DNA of 45,052 nucleotides from an uncultured Pelagibacteraceae bacterium (GTDB taxonomy: Bacteria; Pseudomonadota; Alphaproteobacteria; Pelagibacterales; Pelagibacteraceae), in assembly GCA_902571095.1 (NCBI GenBank), contig CACGAV010000008.1, positions 1 through 45,052 of the forward strand, written 5' to 3'. The notes below the pieces were generated by a model. The model ran no database searches and was not told the origin of the DNA. It worked only from the letters and a program-made list of their open reading frames with translations. A program made the translations under genes and the position numbers. Position 1 is the first letter of the stretch; every line of letters begins with the position of its first letter. Shown piece after piece: positions 25,370 to 36,506 of the stretch.

Positions 25370-27282
25370 GATAAATTTTTATTTTTTGCTATAACCACAT
25401 TTGAATTTAAAATACTTTGGATTTTTTCAACAATACTATTACAATCTAGTCCTGCAGTTTTATACATATTATCAGGGTTGTCTTGATCTAGAAATCTATC
25501 TGGTAAAATCATAGATCTGTACTTTATCCCACTATCAAAAAATCCTCTTTCAGCCAATAGATTTGAAACATGAGAGCCAAACCCACCTATTGAACCTTCT
25601 TCGATTGATAAAACTGCATCATGATTGGAAGCCAATTCTAAAATTAATTTTTCATCTAATGGTTTTGCAAATCTAGCATCAAAAATAGTTACTGAAATTC
25701 CTTTTTTCTTTAAAATATCAGAGGCCTTTTTACATTCATTTAATCTAGCTCCAAAATTTAAAATCGCTAAATGCTTCCCAGTAGAGATAATTCTTCCTTT
25801 ACCAATCTGAAGAACTTCTTTGATATCAGGTAGTTCAATACCAACTCCATTACCTCTAGGATATCTAAATGCTGATGGCCTATCATTAATATCTACAGAT
25901 GTATTAATCATTCTTACTAGCTCAGCTTCATCACTAGCAGCCATGACTACGAAATTAGGTAGAGTAGAAAGATATGTAATATCGAAGGATCCTGCATGTG
26001 TTGGGCCATCTGCCCCTACTAAACCAGCCCTGTCAATTGCAAATCTAACTGGTAGCGATTGTATTGCCACATCATGAACTACTTGGTCATAAGCTCTTTG
26101 TAAAAAGGTTGAGTAAATTGCTGCAAATGGTTTGTAACCCTCTGTCGCTAAACCGGCAGCAAATGTAACACCATGTTGTTCAGCTATTCCAACATCAAAC
26201 ATTCTTTCTGGAAATTTTTTCTGAAAAAGATCTAAACCTGTTCCGGATGGCATTGCGCCAGTGATAGCAACAATTTTTGTATCATTTTGTGCATGTTTTA
26301 TTAGTGTGTTAGCAAAAACTTTTGTATAGGAGAGTCCTGAGGATTTTCCTTTGGACTGCTTACCTGTTGAGATATCGAATTTAGATACCCCATGATATTT
26401 ATCGCCTGACTCTTCTGCGGGTTTATAACCTTTACCTTTTTTTGTTATAGCGTGAATTAGTATCGGCCCTTGATGACTTGAATTTTTTACGTTTTCTAAA
26501 ATTGTTACTAAATTATTTACATCATGTCCGTCTATTGGCCCGATATAATAAAAACCTAGTTGACTAAATAGTGTACCGCCAGTTACTGCGCTTCTTAGTA
26601 AGTCCTCTGCTTTACCGGCACTTTTTGAAAATCTTCGTGAAAAAGCTGAAAGAACTAATTTTATTGTTTCACGAAAACTAAAATAAATTTTACCAGATAA
26701 AAGTCTAGCAAGATATTTGCTCATTGCTCCAACTGGGGGAGCTATTGACATGTCATTGTCATTTAGAATTACAATCAATTTTGATTTCATTGCACCAGCA
26801 TTATTCATGGCTTCATATGCCATCCCTGCACTCATGGCGCCGTCTCCTATAACAGCAACAACATTATTTTTATCATTTGAAAGTTTTTTTGCTGTAGCCA
26901 TACCTAAAGTTGATGATATTGAGGTTGAGCTATGCGCTGCTCCAAATGGATCATACTCACTTTCTGCTCTTTTAGTGAAACCTGATAATCCACCTCCTTT
27001 ACGCAAAGTTCTTATTCTATCTTTTCTTCCTGTAATTATTTTGTGTGGATAACATTGGTGGCCAACATCCCAAACTAATTTATCTTTTGGTGTATTGAAA
27101 ACATAGTGGAGAGCTACAGTTAGCTCAACCACACCTAAACCAGCTCCTAAATGGCCGCCAGTCTCTGATACAACATTAATCAGTTCAGATCTTAATTCTT
27201 GTGAAACCTGATCTAATTGATTTCTTTTTAATTGTCTTAGGTCTGCAGGGTAATTGATTCTATCTAATAATTTTTCATCCAT
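25366..27282 (-). CDS. dxs: 1-deoxy-D-xylulose-5-phosphate synthase
   Basis: This protein of 638 residues has the transketolase-like layout: the [20 protein letters not shown] start, catalytic His in [12 protein letters not shown], the thiamine diphosphate motif [18 protein letters not shown]...NDNDMSI, and the pyrimidine-domain [18 protein letters not shown] and [15 protein letters not shown]. It makes DXP, the first step of the MEP isoprenoid pathway. It is one base from ispA in the classical xseB-ispA-dxs order. Confidence 0.97.
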   Translation of the reverse strand: MDEKLLDRINYPADLRQLKRNQLDQVSQELRSELINVVSETGGHLGAGLGVVELTVALHYVFNTPKDKLVWDVGHQCYPHKIITGRKDRIRTLRKGGGLSGFTKRAESEYDPFGAAHSSTSISSTLGMATAKKLSNDKNNVVAVIGDGAMSAGMAYEAMNNAGAMKSKLIVILNDNDMSIAPPVGAMSKYLARLLSGKIYFSFRETIKLVLSAFSRRFSKSAGKAEDLLRSAVTGGTLFSQLGFYYIGPIDGHDVNNLVTILENVKNSSHQGPILIHAITKKGKGYKPAEESGDKYHGVSKFDISTGKQSKGKSSGLSYTKVFANTLIKHAQNDTKIVAITGAMPSGTGLDLFQKKFPERMFDVGIAEQHGVTFAAGLATEGYKPFAAIYSTFLQRAYDQVVHDVAIQSLPVRFAIDRAGLVGADGPTHAGSFDITYLSTLPNFVVMAASDEAELVRMINTSVDINDRPSAFRYPRGNGVGIELPDIKEVLQIGKGRIISTGKHLAILNFGARLNECKKASDILKKKGISVTIFDARFAKPLDEKLILELASNHDAVLSIEEGSIGGFGSHVSNLLAERGFFDSGIKYRSMILPDRFLDQDNPDNMYKTAGLDCNSIVEKIQSILNSNVVIAKNKNLS

Positions 27283-28154
27283 TAATATGTCCTATTAAGT
27301 ATAAAATTAATCATATCAATAAGTTTATTTGATTTATTTCCATATTTATTTAATTTTTGAATTATCAATTTTTTTCTTTTGAAAGCAAACTCTAAAGTTT
27401 CCTTGTATCCTAATAATTTAATTAATGTCGATTTACCCTTTTTTTTATCATTATTTACTGGCTTACCGACGTTTTTTTTATTCCCTTTTAGATCTAGAAG
27501 GTCATCGGCTATCTGGAATAATAACCCTATTTCCTCTCCTAAAATACTAAATTCCTTTTTAATTTTATTATTCGAATTAGACAAAATAGCAGGTGCTAAA
27601 CAACAAAATTGAAAAAGTTTACCAGTTTTTTTCTTTTGCATGTTGATTATATTTGAAAAATTAACTTTTCTTTTTTCGTAACTCAAATCCAGAAACTGTC
27701 CGCCTGCAATCCCTAGGTGTCCTGCACATTCTGAAAGCTCTTTAAATAAAATCACTTTTGTTTTAGGATTAATATTAAACCTTTTATCTGCAATGATTTC
27801 AAAAGCTAGTGTTAAAAGTGAATTTCCGGCAAGTATAGCTGTCGACTCTCCAAACTTAATGTGTGTTGAAGGTTTGCCTCGTCTAAGTTTATCGTTATCC
27901 ATACAAGGAAGGTCGTCATGAATTAGAGAATATGAATGAATGCATTCTACTGCAGCACAAATCTGAATAACTTTTTTTCTATCGAGTTTAAAAATTTTTG
28001 AAGTTTCTATAATTATACTTGATCTTATTTTTTTTCCGCCAAATAAAGTACTGTATTTCATTGGTGCTAGTAGATTCGATTTTTTTTGATTTTTAAAAAA
28101 TTTTTTTAAAAAAATATCAACTTGTATTGCATTTTTTTTAATATTTTTTGTCAT
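27282..28154 (-). CDS. ispA: Farnesyl diphosphate synthase (short-chain trans-prenyltransferase)
   Basis: This protein of 290 residues has the first aspartate-rich motif [17 protein letters not shown], with the two-residue CM insertion typical of bacterial FPP/GGPP synthases, and the second motif [12 protein letters not shown]. The GGKKIRS substrate site is present. It elongates DMAPP with IPP, feeding IspB (also in this window) and possibly carotenoid/retinal synthesis for the rhodopsin. It overlaps dxs by one base and follows xseB after 10 bases. Confidence 0.94.
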   Translation of the reverse strand: MTKNIKKNAIQVDIFLKKFFKNQKKSNLLAPMKYSTLFGGKKIRSSIIIETSKIFKLDRKKVIQICAAVECIHSYSLIHDDLPCMDNDKLRRGKPSTHIKFGESTAILAGNSLLTLAFEIIADKRFNINPKTKVILFKELSECAGHLGIAGGQFLDLSYEKRKVNFSNIINMQKKKTGKLFQFCCLAPAILSNSNNKIKKEFSILGEEIGLLFQIADDLLDLKGNKKNVGKPVNNDKKKGKSTLIKLLGYKETLEFAFKRKKLIIQKLNKYGNKSNKLIDMINFILNRTY

Positions 28155-28164
28155 TTAGTTTAAA

Positions 28165-28380
28165 TTAATTTTTTTTTCCAATAGATCGGATTTTCTCAAG
28201 CTTTTTTTTAAAGAGATTATCAACATGGTCGTTTAAATGAAGCAACCTTTTATAATCATTTGTTGATGCTTCTAAATCCATATTTTCTTTCTCAAGCCTT
28301 TCCAAAATATCTTTTATTTCTGATTTTGCCTCGTTTAATGATTTACTTTTTATATCAACTGGAATATTTTTTGTTTTCAT
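28165..28380 (-). CDS. xseB: Exodeoxyribonuclease VII small subunit
   Basis: This 71-residue coiled-coil protein contains LNEAKSEIKDILERLEKENMDLEA, the XseB signature region. It joins XseA in the nuclease that trims single-stranded DNA in mismatch repair and recombination. Its place just upstream of ispA and dxs is conserved widely in proteobacteria. Its start is only 21 bases from the divergent tsaC start. Confidence 0.9.
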   Translation of the reverse strand: MKTKNIPVDIKSKSLNEAKSEIKDILERLEKENMDLEASTNDYKRLLHLNDHVDNLFKKKLEKIRSIGKKN

Positions 28381-28384
28381 AAAA

Positions 28385-28392
28385 ATTATAAT
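28385..28392. promoter_or_regulatory. Palindromic, possibly bidirectional -10 element for xseB and tsaC
   Basis: ATTATAAT is a perfect palindrome that reads TATAAT on both strands. Predicted starts fall near 28378 on the minus strand (within the xseB ATG, a leaderless message) and near 28399 on the plus strand (3 bases before the tsaC ATG). No good -35 is visible on either side. Confidence 0.4.
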
Positions 28393-28401
28393 AATCTTAA
28401 T

Positions 28402-29343
28402 ATGAAAAATATCTATAAAAATACTAATGAAAATTTAAATAAAGCAAAAAGAATTTTGCAAAAAAACAATATAATTGCTGTCCCCACTGAAACTGTTTAT
28501 GGATTAGCTGGAAACGCCTATTCTGATATATCTATAAAAAAAGTTTATAATCTTAAAAAAAGACCGAGGAAAAACCCTCTCATAATACATTATTATAATT
28601 TAAAGTTGCTAAAAAATGATGCTTATTTGAATAAAGATTTTTTTAAATTATACAAAAAATTTTCCCCGGGTCCTATAACTTATATTTTAAAGAAGAAAGC
28701 AGATTCTAAAATATCAACATTTGCGAATTCTAATCTTAGTACTATTGCAGTAAGGTTTCCAAAACATAAAGTTATTAGAGAATTGCTTAAAAGTTTAAAA
28801 TTTCCTTTAGCTATTCCGAGTGCAAATAAATCGTCAGCCATTAGTCCAGTTAATAGTCATGATGTTTTAGATGAATTTTCAGATAAAATAAAATTTATTT
28901 TAAACGGAGGGCCTTCTAAAATTGGAATAGAATCAACAGTAATTAATTTACATGGAAAAATTCAATTATTACGTCCAGGTCTAATTGATAGAAATCAAAT
29001 AAGTAAAATTTTACATAGAAAAATTAATTTTGTTAAAAATATTCGTAAAATAAGATCTCCAGGTCAACTTGGAAAACATTATTCCCCCGGTATACCAATC
29101 CAACTAAACAGTAAAAAGACGGATGATAAAGCCGCATTCATTGTATTTGGAAAAAAGTATAAGAATATCAAAAATTCTTTTAATTTAAGTGAAAGTGGTA
29201 ATTTAAATGAGGCAGCAAAAAAATTATATAAAACTTTTAGAAAAATAAAAAATTTAGGATATAAGAAAATAAATATTGTGAAAATTCCAAATATTAAAAT
29301 TGGTATTGCTATTAATGATAGATTAAAGAAAGCAGCGAAGTGA
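28402..29343 (+). CDS. tsaC: L-threonylcarbamoyladenylate synthase (Sua5/YrdC family)
   Basis: This protein of 313 residues has an N-terminal YrdC domain (AVPTETVYGLAGNA near 28-41; KKRPRKNPLIIHYY; VRFPKH; IPSANKSSAISPV) and a C-terminal Sua5-type extension after about residue 215 (GQLGKHYSPGIP). It makes threonylcarbamoyl-AMP for the t6A37 modification of ANN-decoding tRNAs, an essential function. It heads a run of five closely packed plus-strand genes: the ABC ATPase ATG directly follows its TGA stop. Confidence 0.93.
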   Translation: MKNIYKNTNENLNKAKRILQKNNIIAVPTETVYGLAGNAYSDISIKKVYNLKKRPRKNPLIIHYYNLKLLKNDAYLNKDFFKLYKKFSPGPITYILKKKADSKISTFANSNLSTIAVRFPKHKVIRELLKSLKFPLAIPSANKSSAISPVNSHDVLDEFSDKIKFILNGGPSKIGIESTVINLHGKIQLLRPGLIDRNQISKILHRKINFVKNIRKIRSPGQLGKHYSPGIPIQLNSKKTDDKAAFIVFGKKYKNIKNSFNLSESGNLNEAAKKLYKTFRKIKNLGYKKINIVKIPNIKIGIAINDRLKKAAK

Positions 29344-30078
29344 ATGTTTATACAGATTAAAAATTTGACAAAAAATTATAATAATACAAAGGCAGTTAAC
29401 AATATTAGCTTTGATATGGAAAAAAATAAAACTATTGGTCTTCTCGGTCCAAATGGTTGCGGAAAAACTACTTCTATTGGAATGCTTCTTGGTTTAATAA
29501 AACCAACAAGTGGAGAGATAATAATAGATAACAAAAACTTAGAAAACCTTAAAAGAAATGATATTTTAGCCAGAATTAATTTTGCTTCCCCATATATTGA
29601 GCTACCAAAAAAACTCACAGTAAGACAGAATTTAGAAGTTTATGGGAGACTTTATGGTGTCAAAAATTTAAAGAAACGAGTTGATGAAATATCTGAAGAT
29701 TTAAATATTAAAAATTTTTATGATAGAAAAACTGGTGAATTATCATCTGGACAAAAGAATAGAGTTTCTCTAGCAAAATCTTTAATTAATAAGCCTGAGA
29801 TTTTATTTCTTGATGAACCCACCGCTAGTCTTGATCCAGATATTGGTGATTTTGTAAGAACATATATTCAAAAATACAAAGATGAAAATCAGGTTACAAT
29901 TTTACTTGCATCACACAATATGGTTGAGGTGGAAAGACTTTGTGACAGCATAATAATGATGAAAAATGGCAGAATTATTGACAGAGGTACTTGTGATCAA
30001 ATTATAAAGAAGCATGGAAGAAATAATCTTGAAGAAACATTTCTTAAATTAGCAAGGAGTAAAAATGAATTTCAATAA
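29344..30078 (+). CDS. ABC-2 type exporter, ATP-binding subunit
   Basis: This protein of 244 residues has Walker A GPNGCGKTT, Q-loop region NFASPYIELP, signature ELSSGQKNR (LSSGQ rather than LSGGQ), Walker B ILFLDEPTASLDPD and H-loop LLASHNM. The combination with an ABC-2 permease overlapping by 14 bases indicates an exporter of the NodI/drug/polysaccharide type. The substrate is unknown. The neighbouring oxygenase and GT17 genes hint at a glycan or glycolipid, but that is context only. Confidence 0.9.
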   Translation: MFIQIKNLTKNYNNTKAVNNISFDMEKNKTIGLLGPNGCGKTTSIGMLLGLIKPTSGEIIIDNKNLENLKRNDILARINFASPYIELPKKLTVRQNLEVYGRLYGVKNLKKRVDEISEDLNIKNFYDRKTGELSSGQKNRVSLAKSLINKPEILFLDEPTASLDPDIGDFVRTYIQKYKDENQVTILLASHNMVEVERLCDSIIMMKNGRIIDRGTCDQIIKKHGRNNLEETFLKLARSKNEFQ

Positions 30079-30856
30079 AATATATGCTTTGGCGCTAAGA
30101 CATCTTTATTTGATTGGCAACTCTTTACCAAGAATTATTGATTTAATTTATTGGCCAACAGTACAAATTTTTCTCTGGGGATTTATATCAAAGTTTTTCA
30201 CATTAAATTCTGACTACTACAGTGATACGGTTGGAATTATACTTACAGCTGCAATTTTATATGATTTTTTGTTTAGGGTTAGTATAAGTTTTAATATGAT
30301 GTTCTTAGAGGAAATTTGGAGTAGAAATTTTACAAATCTATTCATTGCACCGATTAAAATTAATGAGATAATAACATCATTAACATTAACGGCGATTTTA
30401 AGAGCACTAATTGGCATGATACCAGCAGCAATTTTGGCGATACCCCTTTTTGGAGTTTCCGTTTTTCAATTAGGCTTACCACTTTTATTCCTTCTATTCT
30501 CTTTATACCTTTTTGGCATCACTCTGGGCCTCTTAGTAACCTCTGGACTACTTAGATTTGGCCCATCTTTTGAAAATATTGCGTGGGCTAGTTTATTTTT
30601 TTTAGCTCCACTAGGCTGTATTTATTATCCTATAGATGTTCTGCCAATTTTTCTTCAGGTGGTTGCTAAGGGCCTTCCACTTGTCCATATTTTTGAGGAA
30701 ATGAGAAGTATTTTATTGAATGGAGATGTAAATTATATCGACATAATTAAGTCTATTTCGATATCTATAGTTTATTTTGTTTTAGGTGTTATAATTTTTT
30801 ATATTTCATTTTATGGAGCTAAAGTTAGAGGAACTTTAATTAATATGGGTGAATAA
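30065..30856 (+). CDS. ABC-2 type exporter, permease subunit
   Basis: This protein of 263 residues has six hydrophobic segments and the ABC-2 membrane domain pattern (RIIDLIYWPTVQIFLWGF near the N-terminus; LAPLGCIYYPIDVLP before the last helices, the conserved re-entrant region). It overlaps its ATPase gene by 14 bases, so translation is coupled. Two copies with two ATPases would form the exporter. No periplasmic adaptor is encoded nearby. Confidence 0.88.
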   Translation: MNFNKIYALALRHLYLIGNSLPRIIDLIYWPTVQIFLWGFISKFFTLNSDYYSDTVGIILTAAILYDFLFRVSISFNMMFLEEIWSRNFTNLFIAPIKINEIITSLTLTAILRALIGMIPAAILAIPLFGVSVFQLGLPLLFLLFSLYLFGITLGLLVTSGLLRFGPSFENIAWASLFFLAPLGCIYYPIDVLPIFLQVVAKGLPLVHIFEEMRSILLNGDVNYIDIIKSISISIVYFVLGVIIFYISFYGAKVRGTLINMGE

Positions 30857-30862
30857 AATATT

Positions 30863-31570
30863 ATGAATGAAAAAATTGAAGAAATAAAAAAACTAGAGTC
30901 TCCTCCAAAAGTTATAAAAGGGCTCTATACTCAAAAAGAGATAAATGAATTTATAGAACTATATAAATCTCTTCCAATAGCAACCCATAATAAAAAACAA
31001 AATGTTATAAAAAAAAGATGGCTTCAAGGATATAACAAAAATTTAGAAAAATTGTTTTGTGATAGACTTAAAAATGAAATTGGAGATTTTAAAATGGATA
31101 ATCTTCAAGATGAAAAAGGAAACGATATATATGGGCTTATACAAGAAAGTTATGCCCCGATTGGTCTTCATGTAGATGCTGGTTTTGAACCAAATAATCA
31201 AATATACAAACAAAGTCTTATCCCTCTTACACCAGTTGGTAGTACAATAATTTTCAAAAATAGATTTTACGGTGGGTCAACAACATTTACACAAGATCCT
31301 GAGGAACTAAAGAAAAAAAATTTAAGTTACGGTCAAAATAAACGATCATCAGAACATTTGAATCTTTACGGAGATAAACCTTTTGACAAAGAAATATACA
31401 ATAAGTATTTAAAGCATGAAAAAATTGATAATTTAAAAGGTTTAGAAGTTGAGTACATTTACCAATGGGAAGTTGGATCAATGTTGATTTTTGACAGAAC
31501 CCATTTGCATTGTTCCTCCTCAGTAATTGAGGGAAAAAAAATAGGAATAGCTACTTTTACAAAAAAATAA
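30863..31570 (+). CDS. Probable Fe(II)/2-oxoglutarate-dependent oxygenase, unassigned family
   Basis: I do not recognise a named family for this 235-residue soluble protein. It shows an iron-binding pattern HVD (H103, D105 in PIGLHVDAGF) and a distal His (H214 or H216 in FDRTHLHCSSS). A basic residue about ten positions later (K225/K226) could bind 2-oxoglutarate. The flanking strands (IFKNRFYGGS; QWEVGSMLIFD) resemble the double-stranded beta-helix of phytanoyl-CoA/prolyl hydroxylase-like enzymes. It lies 6 bases after the ABC permease and 4 bases before a GT17 gene, so hydroxylation of an exported sugar, lipid or peptide is possible. The function is inferred only from the motif. Confidence 0.6.
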   Translation: MNEKIEEIKKLESPPKVIKGLYTQKEINEFIELYKSLPIATHNKKQNVIKKRWLQGYNKNLEKLFCDRLKNEIGDFKMDNLQDEKGNDIYGLIQESYAPIGLHVDAGFEPNNQIYKQSLIPLTPVGSTIIFKNRFYGGSTTFTQDPEELKKKNLSYGQNKRSSEHLNLYGDKPFDKEIYNKYLKHEKIDNLKGLEVEYIYQWEVGSMLIFDRTHLHCSSSVIEGKKIGIATFTKK

Positions 31571-31574
31571 ACTT

Positions 31575-32381
31575 ATGGCCATATTTGACTGCTTTCAGTT
31601 CTTTAATGAGGAGCACATTGCTGAAATTAGATTTAATATTCTAAATGAGTTTGTAGATACTTTTGTAATAGTTGAGTCTACGGTTGATCACCAAGGGAAA
31701 AAAAAACAATTAAGATTTGATAAAAATAAATATCAAAAGTTTAAGAATAAAATTAACTATATTGTTGTGGATGATACTCCAGAAAATATTAAAAAACCCC
31801 ATAGAGGTGGTGAGTCTTTAGCAGAACAACATCAAAGAAACTCGATAATGAGAGGTCTTAAAAAAGCAAATGATGATGATTTAATTATTATATCAGATGT
31901 TGATGAAATACCTGACCTTAATAAACTTGGTGAGTTTAATAAAAATAATTATGCAGTTTTTTCCCAGAAAATGTTTATGTACAAGTTTAATCTTTTAAAC
32001 CAAAAAGAGAGTAATTGGCATGGATCTAAAATTTGTTTGAAAAAAAACCTAAGATCACCACAGTGGTTAAGAGATCTAAAATTTAAAAAATATCCCTTTT
32101 GGAGACTAGATAAAATAAGAAATTTACAGATTATTAAAAATGGTGGCTGGCATTTTGCATACTTACAAACCCCAGAAAATATTTCCAAAAAAATTAAATC
32201 ATTTGCGCATGGAGAATTCAACACAACTGAAGTTTCAGATGAAAAAAATATAAAGGCGAAAATTGAGAGTGGAAAAGATATTTTTAATAGAGGTTATTTA
32301 ATTAAAAAGGTAGAGATTGATTCAACATTTCCAAAGTATATTGTTAATAATTTAGAAAAGTTAAAGAATTGGATAGCATGA
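31575..32381 (+). CDS. GT17-family glycosyltransferase (MGAT3-like)
   Basis: This protein of 268 residues begins with FDCFQFFNEEHIAEIRFN, then FVDTFVIVESTVDHQGK. It contains DLIIISDVDEIPDL (about 102-115), all typical of GT17, whose eukaryotic member adds a bisecting beta-1,4-GlcNAc. Bacterial members are usually found in surface polysaccharide loci. There are no membrane segments or signal peptide, so it is cytosolic. It is the last gene in the tsaC-ABC-oxygenase run and ends 5 bases before the convergent tRNA-Arg. Donor and acceptor are unknown. Confidence 0.85.
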   Translation: MAIFDCFQFFNEEHIAEIRFNILNEFVDTFVIVESTVDHQGKKKQLRFDKNKYQKFKNKINYIVVDDTPENIKKPHRGGESLAEQHQRNSIMRGLKKANDDDLIIISDVDEIPDLNKLGEFNKNNYAVFSQKMFMYKFNLLNQKESNWHGSKICLKKNLRSPQWLRDLKFKKYPFWRLDKIRNLQIIKNGGWHFAYLQTPENISKKIKSFAHGEFNTTEVSDEKNIKAKIESGKDIFNRGYLIKKVEIDSTFPKYIVNNLEKLKNWIA

Positions 32382-32386
32382 CATTT

Positions 32387-32463
32387 TGGTGCGCCCGGAA
32401 GGAGTTGAACCCTCAACCTTCTGATCCGAAGTCAGACGCTCTATCCAGTTGAGCTACGAGCGC
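32387..32463 (-). tRNA. tRNA-Arg (anticodon UCG), CCA encoded
   Basis: On the minus strand the acceptor GCGCTCG pairs with CGGGCGC (one G-U), followed by A and CCA. The anticodon stem TCTGA/TCAGA encloses loop CTTCGGA, giving UCG (reads CGN Arg codons). The T-loop TTCAACT is normal. It is divergent from rluD, 24 bases away. Confidence 0.96.
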
Positions 32464-32487
32464 ATATAATAGGTTTAAAACTTTATA

Positions 32488-33468
32488 ATGAATAAAACAA
32501 TAACATTTTTAGTAGATAAAAATAACGATAATATGAGACTAGATAAGTATTTAGTTTCTAAATTAAAAAAAATTACAAGGTCACAAATTAAAAAAATTAT
32601 AATTGATAAAAACGTTAGTATCAATGGAGAAAATGTTTCGTCACCATCACAAAAAATCAAAGTAGATTATTCCATAAAAATTTTGATTTCAAAAAAACAA
32701 AACGAAAATATTATTCCTGAAAAAATAAAACTAGATATTGTTTATGAAGATAAAGATATCATAATTATAAATAAACCAAGTGGTATGGTTGTACATCCTG
32801 GTGCTGGAAATAAAAATGGAACTTTGGTCAATGGGCTAATTCACTTATATAAAAAAAATTTATCAAACTTAAATGGATTTTCGAGACCTGGGATAGTTCA
32901 TAGAATAGATAAAGAAACAAGTGGTCTTATAGTAGTCGCTAAAAATAATTATGCACATTCAAATTTGTCTGATCAATTTAGCAAACACAGTATTTATAGA
33001 AAATATTTGGCTTTAATATGGGGGGTAGTTAGACCGCTGAACGGAAAAATAAGTACACTTATATCGAGAAATAAAAAAAATAGGCAGCTTATGTCTGTTA
33101 GTGATATTTCTGGAAAAAAAGCAATAACAAATTATAAAACTTTAAAAGTTTTTAATCATAAAGAAATTCCAAAAATTAGTTTGATAGAATGTATTTTAGA
33201 AACAGGAAGAACACACCAGATAAGAGTTCATCTTGCCCATAAAGGCAATGGGCTGGTAGGAGATCAAAAATATGGAAAAAAAAAACTTGCTTTTAGGAAA
33301 ATTAGTAAAAAATTTGAAAAGATTATTTTAAATTTTAATAGGCAGGCTTTGCATGCAAAAAGTTTAGGTTTTATTCATCCTGTAAAAAACAAGTTTGTCA
33401 ATTTTGACTCTGAATTACCTAAAGATTTTAAAAAAATACTCGATTTTCTTGAAAAATTTACCGATTGA
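32488..33468 (+). CDS. rluD: 23S rRNA pseudouridine synthase RluD-family
   Basis: This protein of 326 residues has an N-terminal S4 RNA-binding domain (NMRLDKYLVSKL to NVSINGENV), then the RluA-family catalytic core with D141 in GIVHRIDKETSG, plus the GRTHQIRVHLAHKG motif. RluD modifies U1911, U1915 and U1917 of helix 69. The S4 domain favours RluD over RluA, but RluC is possible. rpoH follows after 34 bases. Confidence 0.88.
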   Translation: MNKTITFLVDKNNDNMRLDKYLVSKLKKITRSQIKKIIIDKNVSINGENVSSPSQKIKVDYSIKILISKKQNENIIPEKIKLDIVYEDKDIIIINKPSGMVVHPGAGNKNGTLVNGLIHLYKKNLSNLNGFSRPGIVHRIDKETSGLIVVAKNNYAHSNLSDQFSKHSIYRKYLALIWGVVRPLNGKISTLISRNKKNRQLMSVSDISGKKAITNYKTLKVFNHKEIPKISLIECILETGRTHQIRVHLAHKGNGLVGDQKYGKKKLAFRKISKKFEKIILNFNRQALHAKSLGFIHPVKNKFVNFDSELPKDFKKILDFLEKFTD

Positions 33469-33502
33469 AAAAATTTAGTTAAGAAATATATATGTATCTG
33501 AA

Positions 33503-34402
33503 ATGAGATCAAAAACTGAAATATCTAATCTTCCTGTTTTGTCAGGTGAAGGCGGTCTATCCGTATATCTAGCTCAAATTAAAAAATTTCCAATGTTAGA
33601 TGCGGAAGAAGAATATATGCTTGCAAAAAATTGGAGGGAGAAAGGAAATTTAAAAGCTGCTCATAAACTTGTTACAAGTCACTTAAGACTGGTTGCTAAA
33701 ATTGCAATGGGTTACAGAGGTTATGGTCTTCCGGTCAATGAATTAATCTCTGAGGGGAATATAGGATTGATGCAAGCAGTTAAAAAATTTGATCCTGATA
33801 AAGGCTTTAGATTAGCAACATATGCTATGTGGTGGATTAAAGCAGGAATACAAGAATATGTATTAAGATCTTGGAGTCTTGTAAAGATGGGCACAACAGC
33901 TGCCCAAAAAAAATTATTTTTTAATTTAAAAAAATTAAAGCAACAGATAGCCCCAAAGCAAGAAGGTGATTTAAAAAAGGAACATGTTAATGAAATATCA
34001 GAAAGACTTGGAGTAAAGTCTGAAGAGGTCATTTCAATGAACAGAAGGATGATGGGTCAGGAAAAATCTCTTAATGATCCAATTAAAAGTGATGAAAAAA
34101 ATGAGTGGCAAGATTGGATTGTGGACGACACTTTGGATCAAGAACTTTATGTGTCTCAAAAACAAGAAATGGAAGAAAAAAAAGATTTATTAAAAAATGC
34201 TATACAAATTTTGAATGATAGGGAAAGAAAAATTATAGAAGAAAGAAAACTATCAGAAGACCCAAAAACTTTAGATGAATTAAGTAAAAAATATAAAATA
34301 AGCAGAGAAAGAATAAGACAAATTGAAACAAAAGCATTTGAAAAACTTCAAAAGGCAATGCTGAATTCTTCAAAATCAAAAAATCTTCTACCAGCAAAAT
34401 AA
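33503..34402 (+). CDS. rpoH: RNA polymerase heat-shock sigma factor sigma-32
   Basis: This protein of 299 residues starts with PVLSGEGGLSVYLAQIKKFPML, the usual RpoH opening. Region 2 is intact (VTSHLRLVAKIAMGYRGYGLP, DLI-like ELISEGNIGLMQAVKKFDP, ATYAMWWIKAGIQEYVLRSW), and is followed by the RpoH box near AQKKLFFNLKKL. Region 4.2 reads SRERIRQIETKAFEKL. It directs transcription of heat-shock genes; one likely target in the window is ftsH. It ends 4 bases from the convergent purA stop. Confidence 0.95.
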   Translation: MRSKTEISNLPVLSGEGGLSVYLAQIKKFPMLDAEEEYMLAKNWREKGNLKAAHKLVTSHLRLVAKIAMGYRGYGLPVNELISEGNIGLMQAVKKFDPDKGFRLATYAMWWIKAGIQEYVLRSWSLVKMGTTAAQKKLFFNLKKLKQQIAPKQEGDLKKEHVNEISERLGVKSEEVISMNRRMMGQEKSLNDPIKSDEKNEWQDWIVDDTLDQELYVSQKQEMEEKKDLLKNAIQILNDRERKIIEERKLSEDPKTLDELSKKYKISRERIRQIETKAFEKLQKAMLNSSKSKNLLPAK

Positions 34403-34406
34403 AAGA

Positions 34407-36505
<2,099 letters not shown>

Positions 36506-36506
36506 T

